30,029 bases of DNA, from NCBI GenBank assembly GCA_047974765.1, contig JBKECP010000028.1:1-30029 (forward strand), written 5' to 3'. Position 1 is the stretch's first letter. The number at the start of each line of letters is the position of its first letter. Shown here piece by piece: positions 25,292-30,029 of the stretch. The DNA comes from JBKECP01 sp047974765. GTDB taxonomy: Bacteria; Pseudomonadota; Gammaproteobacteria; Pseudomonadales; Halieaceae. Made by a program: the position numbers and the translations under genes. Under the pieces are notes generated by a model. The model was not told the origin of the DNA and ran no database searches. It was given only the letters and a program-made list of their open reading frames with translations.

Positions 25292-26242
25292 ATGGAGCAG
25301 ACTCTCCCCGAATTTGTCGATGTACAACAGGCGGCTGAACGCATAGCCAATATTGTTCATCGAACACCCATCTACACAAGTGGCCTGCTGAATAAACTGA
25401 CGGGTGCCAGCCTCTATTTTAAATGTGAGAACCTGCAAAAAGTGGGCGCGTTCAAAGCCCGGGGTGCTGCCAATGCCGTGCTGGCACTAACTGATGAGAT
25501 GGCTCATGCCGGTGTTGCCACACATTCCTCTGGTAATCACGGCGCGGCTCTGGCGATGGTTGCCCGGTGTCGTGGTATTGCAGCTCATATTGTCATGCCG
25601 CACAGCGCACCCCGGGTAAAGCGGGAAGCCGTTGCCAGCTATGGTGCGCATATTATTGACTGCGAGCCGACGCTGGCAGCGCGCGAGGCAGCATTGGCTG
25701 AAGTTGTCGCCGATACCGGTGCACATGCTGTTCATCCCTATGATGATTTCCATGTGATTGCCGGGCAGGGTACGGTGGCACTGGAGTTGCTTGCGTCGAT
25801 GCCGGACCTGGACGTTATTGCTGTACCTGTTGGCGGTGGTGGCCTGTTGGCAGGTACCGCACTTGCGGCCAAAGGGCTTCGGCCCTCAATCGAAGTGCTG
25901 GCTGCCGAACCAGCGGGGGCTGACGATGCTTTTCGTTCCTTTGGTCTGGGTGAGCGGCAGGCCCAAACTGATCCGCAGACTATCGCTGATGGTCTGCGAG
26001 CCAGTCTTGGTGAGCGTAATTTTGAAATTATCCGACAGCGGGTGGACACCATCCTCACTGTCCCTGATGAGCGTATTGTCGAGGCCATGAGGTGGCAGTG
26101 GAGCCGCTTGAAAACACTGGTGGAGCCTTCCGGTGCAGTCAGCTTTGCCGCTTTGCTGGAACACCCCGAGCGTTTTCGTGGTCGCCGGGTAGGTGTGGTT
26201 ATCAGTGGTGGTAATCTCGATCTGGACAAGTTGCCCTGGTGA
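25292..26242 (+). CDS. PLP-dependent threonine/serine dehydratase or serine racemase family enzyme
   Basis: A 316-residue fold-type II PLP enzyme. The Schiff-base lysine is K55 in VGAFKARGAAN. The SSGNHGAALA substrate loop and the phosphate-binding VPVGGGGLLAGTALA glycine loop are clear, and SGGN near the C-terminus contacts the cofactor ring. There is no C-terminal ACT-like regulatory domain, so it resembles catabolic threonine/serine dehydratases, serine racemases and hydroxyaspartate dehydratases, which sequence alone does not separate. The start at 25292 (MEQTLPEF) fits the family N-terminus; a longer frame from 25244 adds 16 unrelated residues. It sits 10 bases before the lipoprotein gene and divergent to an alanine-type symporter, which hints at amino-acid catabolism. 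Confidence 0.9.
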   Translation: MEQTLPEFVDVQQAAERIANIVHRTPIYTSGLLNKLTGASLYFKCENLQKVGAFKARGAANAVLALTDEMAHAGVATHSSGNHGAALAMVARCRGIAAHIVMPHSAPRVKREAVASYGAHIIDCEPTLAAREAALAEVVADTGAHAVHPYDDFHVIAGQGTVALELLASMPDLDVIAVPVGGGGLLAGTALAAKGLRPSIEVLAAEPAGADDAFRSFGLGERQAQTDPQTIADGLRASLGERNFEIIRQRVDTILTVPDERIVEAMRWQWSRLKTLVEPSGAVSFAALLEHPERFRGRRVGVVISGGNLDLDKLPW

Positions 26243-26252
26243 GTCTTTGCCG

Positions 26253-27095
26253 ATGAAAGCGTATAGCCGCTGGTTTATACCTTTAATGCTCATGGCTGCT
26301 CTTGCCGGTTGCAGCAGTACATCTTTTATGTACAAGCGTGCCGATATGCTGGTGGCGTGGTATGTGGATGATTATGTCGAGCTTGACCGGCAGCAGAGCC
26401 AACAACTTGACCGTCTGCTCAGACCTGTGCTCGATTGGCATCAGCAACAGGAGTTGCCCCGTTATAGCGCTATTGTCGCCGCCGCTGAACAGTTTCTTGA
26501 TGAAGATATTTCAAACAAGGAGCTGCAGCAGCTGACGGCAGATGTCGATCAGGCTATAGCCCGTTTGCGGCAGCGATCACTGGACTGGGTATTGCCTTTG
26601 GCAGCGAGCCTGAATGAGCGGCAGGTGGCTGAGTTGCTCACCAATATGGAAAAAGAACAGGCTGACAGAACCAGCGATTATCTGGAACGTGACGAAGATG
26701 AATACCGAAAGGATATCTATGAGCGTATCCATAAACCCATGCGCCGTTATCTCGGCCGTTTGAGTGCCCGACAGCGCGATCAATTACAGTTGGCTATTAC
26801 CGAAATGGTGCGCATGGACAGCCTTTACTTGCAGGATCAGGCTGCCTGGATAGAGCGCCTGCGTTTAATATTACAACGTCAGCCGGGTTGGCAGCAGCGC
26901 CTGCGGCAGGCAGTTGAGACCCGCTGGGAAAATGCCACGGAGCAATACCGGCAGAGTTACAGTCATAATTACAATATTGTTCAAATGGCCGTGGTCAAAT
27001 TGATAAATGGGCGCACCCGGCAACAGGACAAACATCTGCGGCGTGAACTGGAGCGCCTGCAGGAAGAGCTGAATGAACTGTCACGGCCATCCTGA
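26253..27095 (+). CDS. DUF6279-type lipoprotein
   Basis: A 280-residue lipoprotein of unknown function. After a basic start (MKAYSRW), a hydrophobic segment ends in the lipobox LAGC, followed by SSTSFMYKRADMLVAWYVDDYVELD. That stretch matches the pattern I associate with DUF6279 proteins (YNHLDWLIPWYLDDYVDL-like). The rest is charged and helical (Q/R/E/L-rich, with ERLQEELNEL at the end). The mature protein would be anchored in the membrane facing the periplasm. The first in-frame ATG is further upstream inside the dehydratase gene, but the lipobox spacing requires the start at 26253. It is probably cotranscribed with the dehydratase, 10 bases upstream. Confidence 0.82.
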   Translation: MKAYSRWFIPLMLMAALAGCSSTSFMYKRADMLVAWYVDDYVELDRQQSQQLDRLLRPVLDWHQQQELPRYSAIVAAAEQFLDEDISNKELQQLTADVDQAIARLRQRSLDWVLPLAASLNERQVAELLTNMEKEQADRTSDYLERDEDEYRKDIYERIHKPMRRYLGRLSARQRDQLQLAITEMVRMDSLYLQDQAAWIERLRLILQRQPGWQQRLRQAVETRWENATEQYRQSYSHNYNIVQMAVVKLINGRTRQQDKHLRRELERLQEELNELSRPS

Positions 27096-27127
27096 GTAAT
27101 TCGAACAGGTGGTGCATGACACAGTCC

Positions 27128-27592
27128 CTATGCGAGTAAATGATCGTCATAGTTTTGCCGCTGCCGCGTATATGCGCAATAGGCATTCCAGCTGTGGCTG
27201 TAGTCTTCATCCAGATACCACTGCAACCGCAGTCGGGTGATGGTCTGATTGTTGAAGTATTCACCGTAGCAGGCCATGCTGCGATCGCTTTCACTGGCTA
27301 GCCAGGCGCTGAATTCGCTGTCAAAACGGGCAACGGTTATGTTCAGGCCATAGCCATCATCAACCGTGCCGAGCACAAACTGGCCTTGTGTGTAGAACAG
27401 GCCGAGACCGCAGTAATACTGGTGCGCAAAAAAGAGGCCGCCCCAGGAAGTGTTGGATGCCTCTTCAACCAGTCTATCGGCAACTGCCTGCGCCAGCTCA
27501 GAGCCGTAGGGTGTGTTATCCAGCTCCAGATAATTGATGTACTGTTTTGAGTCGAGATGCTGGGGCAAAATTTTGGGGATAAGTAGTTCCAT
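27128..27592 (-). CDS. Unrecognised 154-residue protein translationally coupled to hsdM
   Basis: I do not recognise a family. It is a soluble, acidic protein without signal peptide or membrane helix. It is rich in Tyr, Trp and Phe (SWGGLFFAHQYYCGLGLFYT, RLQWYLDEDYSHSWNAYCAY), with a YxxNxTITR-like segment in EYFNNQTITRLRLQWY. Its ATG overlaps the hsdM stop codon by one base (TGATG), so it is probably made in fixed proportion to the methyltransferase. HsdS subunits are about 400 residues with two DNA-recognition domains, so this is not one. Its composition and size resemble small immunity or accessory proteins, but this is an impression only. It is the last gene on this strand, facing the DUF6279 gene. 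Confidence 0.7.
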   Translation of the reverse strand: MELLIPKILPQHLDSKQYINYLELDNTPYGSELAQAVADRLVEEASNTSWGGLFFAHQYYCGLGLFYTQGQFVLGTVDDGYGLNITVARFDSEFSAWLASESDRSMACYGEYFNNQTITRLRLQWYLDEDYSHSWNAYCAYTRQRQNYDDHLLA

Positions 27593-29082
27593 CAGTTTGG
27601 TGCTTGCAAGCCACCGAGCACCGCCCGAAAGCTGGCAAGGCCCGCCTCCAGGTTCTCGATGATCTCTTCGGCCAGCTCATCCGGCTCCGGCAGATTATCC
27701 AGATCCGTCAGACTCTTGTCCTTCAGCCAGAAGATATCCAGGCTGGTTTTGTCGCGGGCCATCAGCTCCTTGTAGCTGTATTTGCGCCAGCGCCCGTCCG
27801 GGTTTTTGTCCGGGTGCCAGCTGGCCTTGCGCTGGCCCGGGTTTTGCGGGTTGTAGCACTGAATGAAGTCGGCCAAATCCTCAAAGCGCAGCGGCTTTTT
27901 CTTCAGGGTGTGGTGGATATTGGTGCGGTAGTCGTAGAACCAGACCGCCTTCGTCTGCGCCTTGGGGCTGGCGGGCTGGTTGTCGAAGAACAGCACGTTT
28001 GCCTTCACCCCCTGGGCATAGAAGATGCCGGTGGGCAGGCGCAGTACCGTATGCAGGGTGGTGTTCGCCAGTAGCTGCTTGCGGATGGTCTCGCCGGCGC
28101 CGCCCTCGAACAGCACGTTGTCGGGCACCACCACCGCCGCCTTGCCGGTGCTTTTGAGCATGCTGCGGATGTGCTGCACAAAGTTGAGCTGCTTGTTGGA
28201 GGTGGTGGCCCAGAAGTCCTGCCGATTGTAGGTCAGCTCGTCGCTTTCCTGCTCGCCCGCTTCGTTGGTAAAGCTCAGCGCGCTCTTCTTGCCGAAGGGC
28301 GGATTGGCCAGCACATAGTCCACACTCACCGGGCTTTCGGCAATCAGGGCATCGTTGGGGGAGACCATGCTGTCGCCGTCGATCTCGCCGATATTGTGCA
28401 GGAACATATTCATCAGGCACAGGCGGCGGGTATTGGCAACAATCTCGTTGCCGTGAAAGGTCTGGTGTTTCAGAAAGGCCTTCTGGGCCTTGTCCAGCTT
28501 GTAGTGGGCCGGATCGCTGATAAAGTCATAGGCCGCCAGGAAGAAGCCGCCGGTGCCACAGGCCGGGTCGGCAATGGTCTTGCCCGGCTGTGGCCGCAGG
28601 CATTCCACCATGGCACGAATCAGCGCGCGCGGGGTGAAGTACTGGCCGGCACCGGACTTGGTGTCCTCGGCGTTCTTCTCCAGCAGGCCCTCGTAGATAT
28701 CGCCCTTCACATCGGCGCCCATCAGCACCCAGTCGGTACTGTCAATCATATCGATCAGCCGGTAGAGCTTGGCCGGGTCCTGGATCTTGTTCTGCGACTT
28801 GGTGAAAATCTGCCCCAGCATGCCCTTTTGCTTGCCCAGCGCCTGTAGCAGCTCCATATACAACAGCTCCAGCTCCACCCCCTTTTTGCGCCTGAGAGCG
28901 GGCCAGCTGTATTTTTTAGGGATGCCCACATCCCGCTTGTGGGGCGGCTGGCTGTACTCATCCGCCATTTTCAGGAAGATCAGATAAGTGAGCTGCTCCA
29001 GGTAGTCGCCGTAGCTCACGCCGTCGTCGCGCAGGGTGGTGCAGAAGCTCCAGACGCGGGAGATGATGGAGGATGTATTCAT
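27592..29082 (-). CDS. hsdM: Type I restriction-modification N6-adenine methyltransferase subunit (HsdM)
   Basis: A 496-residue DNA methyltransferase subunit that transfers a methyl group from S-adenosylmethionine to N6 of adenine once an HsdS subunit provides sequence specificity. An N-terminal HsdM helical domain (about 5-125) contains LEQLTYLIFLKMADEY. GQYFTPR is at about 146-152, SAM motif I is DPACGTGGFF at about 172-181, and catalytic motif IV is NPPFG at 260-264. Length is normal and no break is seen. It is clearly more GC-rich than its neighbours (40 of 60 in 28561-28620), which suggests a separate origin. No hsdS follows in the window; the downstream gene is an unrelated 154-residue protein. 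A DUF3800 gene lies 149 bases upstream. Confidence 0.96.
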   Translation of the reverse strand: MNTSSIISRVWSFCTTLRDDGVSYGDYLEQLTYLIFLKMADEYSQPPHKRDVGIPKKYSWPALRRKKGVELELLYMELLQALGKQKGMLGQIFTKSQNKIQDPAKLYRLIDMIDSTDWVLMGADVKGDIYEGLLEKNAEDTKSGAGQYFTPRALIRAMVECLRPQPGKTIADPACGTGGFFLAAYDFISDPAHYKLDKAQKAFLKHQTFHGNEIVANTRRLCLMNMFLHNIGEIDGDSMVSPNDALIAESPVSVDYVLANPPFGKKSALSFTNEAGEQESDELTYNRQDFWATTSNKQLNFVQHIRSMLKSTGKAAVVVPDNVLFEGGAGETIRKQLLANTTLHTVLRLPTGIFYAQGVKANVLFFDNQPASPKAQTKAVWFYDYRTNIHHTLKKKPLRFEDLADFIQCYNPQNPGQRKASWHPDKNPDGRWRKYSYKELMARDKTSLDIFWLKDKSLTDLDNLPEPDELAEEIIENLEAGLASFRAVLGGLQAPN

Positions 29083-29231
29083 GTTTGGTCTCTATTACCG
29101 GTATTGATTGGCCTTACTATCTGACCTATACTTTTGAGTAAGTGGATTGGGAGTACCCGATCGGCGTCTGGGCTCTGGTGTGATCACCGGGGCCTTTCGC
29201 TTTTCTAGGGGGTAGACTTTTTTATGCGAAG

Positions 29232-29987
29232 TCATGGGAAGCATTTCAAGCCATAGCCCTCATAAGCACTACCCGCACCTTGACGGCCCTTTTTGCTGTA
29301 AAACTTCTTTTCCAGAATATCAAAGGCCTGGTTTTGCTGACCGGGACGCAATACTTTAATGCCTATCGGCCTTGCGACCAGATCCGCCAGTTGCAGGCCC
29401 GGTGAGTTGGTTTTCTTGTCGGCAAAAATCAGATCAAAGGGCAAGTTCCCTCCATGCAGGTTGTCGCCATCACAAATCCGGCGGAATTCCAGTTCCAGTT
29501 CGTTGTCTTCTTTCTTTCCCCGGTTTTCCACCACCACATGGGTTAGTCGATTTTGCTGTCCTTTTTCTTTCATAAAGAAAAACAAGCGCTCCAGACAGAA
29601 TTTCAGGGCAATGTGGTAAGGATTGTCCGGCATTGGATATTTCGTTTTTAAATGCTGCTTGTCTATCGCCACACTGATCAAAATGAAATTATGCCGCTCG
29701 ATAATACTGCCAAGCTCGGCCATAAATACGTGTTTATCTGCCCGATTTCTGAAATTAAAACCGTTACTCTCCTTGCGAATATCATGCTCATGTAAAACCT
29801 GCATATCATGGCCAAAATGCTGAAATTTGAATGCGGTCAATGCAGGTGCTACGGCTTCAGCGTAATGCCTTTTGTGAAAAATACAAAAAGCCAGAACAAA
29901 TACGGGGTACTGGGGGTTTATTCGAGTGAGGCTGTGATCACCGCTCTCATCCACATAAACAATATAGTCACTCCACTGCGATGCCAT
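29232..29987 (-). CDS. DUF3800 domain protein (predicted RNase H-like nuclease fold)
   Basis: A 251-residue DUF3800 protein. It shows the diagnostic acidic motifs: YVDESGDHS (D13, E14), VVVENRGKKEDNELE (E154), and FADKKTNSPGLQLADLVARP (D190 and D202). These could form a metal-dependent nuclease site, as proposed from the fold for this family; no activity is proven. DUF3800 genes often occur beside restriction-modification and other phage-defence genes, which fits the hsdM neighbour. Its ATG overlaps the stop of the preceding gene (TGATG), so it belongs to an operon that starts outside the window. Its DNA is less GC-rich than hsdM (28 of 60 in 29581-29640). Confidence 0.88.
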   Translation of the reverse strand: MASQWSDYIVYVDESGDHSLTRINPQYPVFVLAFCIFHKRHYAEAVAPALTAFKFQHFGHDMQVLHEHDIRKESNGFNFRNRADKHVFMAELGSIIERHNFILISVAIDKQHLKTKYPMPDNPYHIALKFCLERLFFFMKEKGQQNRLTHVVVENRGKKEDNELELEFRRICDGDNLHGGNLPFDLIFADKKTNSPGLQLADLVARPIGIKVLRPGQQNQAFDILEKKFYSKKGRQGAGSAYEGYGLKCFP

Positions 29988-30029
29988 CAGCTATTCCTGG
30001 CCAGTTTTGGTTTGCGGCCGCGTTTGGCG
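29987..30029 (-). CDS. C-terminal 13 residues of an upstream gene with a basic tail (cut by window edge)
   Basis: The frame that ends with TGA at 29987-29989 reads AKRGRKPKLARNS. Its stop overlaps the DUF3800 start, so it is the upstream member of that operon. The RGRKPK tail is an AT-hook-like DNA-contact motif found at the ends of various DNA-binding proteins. It could belong to an HsdR, HsdS or an associated ATPase, but 13 residues cannot decide. Confidence 0.55.
   Translation of the reverse strand, partial: AKRGRKPKLARNS

Noticed and set aside
25032..25379. A 115-codon minus-strand frame across the symporter/dehydratase intergenic region
   Set aside because: It overlaps the true start of the dehydratase on the opposite strand and has no family-like features.
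28171..28848. A 225-codon plus-strand frame opposite hsdM, with two others (27604-28074 plus, 27881-28420 minus)
   Set aside because: They are shadows created by the high GC content of hsdM; their products are low-complexity or lack family character while hsdM has all its motifs.
1..30029. CRISPR arrays, tRNA or rRNA genes, prophage structural genes
   Set aside because: No regularly spaced direct repeats, cloverleaf-like sequences, rRNA segments or phage structural proteins were seen.

Overview
The window reads as a chromosomal segment of a Gammaproteobacterium of moderate G+C. The best evidence is two conserved housekeeping blocks: gpmI-envC-ctpA-divergent polysaccharide deacetylase on the minus strand, and rhodanese-grxC-secB on the plus strand. 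In Pseudomonas and relatives these two blocks are immediate divergent neighbours. I cannot name a genus; a marine Cellvibrionales-like bacterium would fit but is only a guess.

Layout. Positions 1-341 hold one end of an IS5-family insertion sequence. It is followed by a terminator and a two-gene RND efflux operon (adaptor plus pump, no outer-membrane factor), with a predicted promoter and a palindromic operator candidate. Positions 4914-9845 carry the cell-envelope/glycolysis block (YibQ-like deacetylase, CtpA protease, EnvC, GpmI). Positions 9957-19974 are accessory genes lying where the rhodanese gene would be expected: an orphan HigA-like antitoxin overlapping a stomatin/NfeD pair, a zinc alcohol dehydrogenase, a giant MscK-type mechanosensitive channel, an AT-rich patch with an unknown 130-residue protein and a possible Cys-rich reading frame, and a Fur-box-controlled TonB-dependent siderophore receptor. 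Positions 20232-21468 are rhodanese-grxC-secB, ending in a strong bidirectional terminator. Then come a glycosyltransferase/sulfotransferase pair, an AGCS amino-acid:sodium symporter, a PLP threonine/serine dehydratase-type enzyme and a DUF6279-type lipoprotein.

From 27128 to the right edge is a probable defence island on the minus strand: a gene cut by the window edge, a DUF3800 protein, a GC-rich HsdM methyltransferase, and an unrecognised 154-residue protein in the downstream slot where HsdS would usually be sought. Stop and start codons overlap (TGATG) at two of its junctions. No hsdS or hsdR is visible in the window.

No tRNA, rRNA or CRISPR array was seen. The least explained parts are the right-hand island, the AT-rich 17.0-17.8 kb patch, and a 13-bp perfect hairpin that would mask the ribosome-binding site of nfeD.
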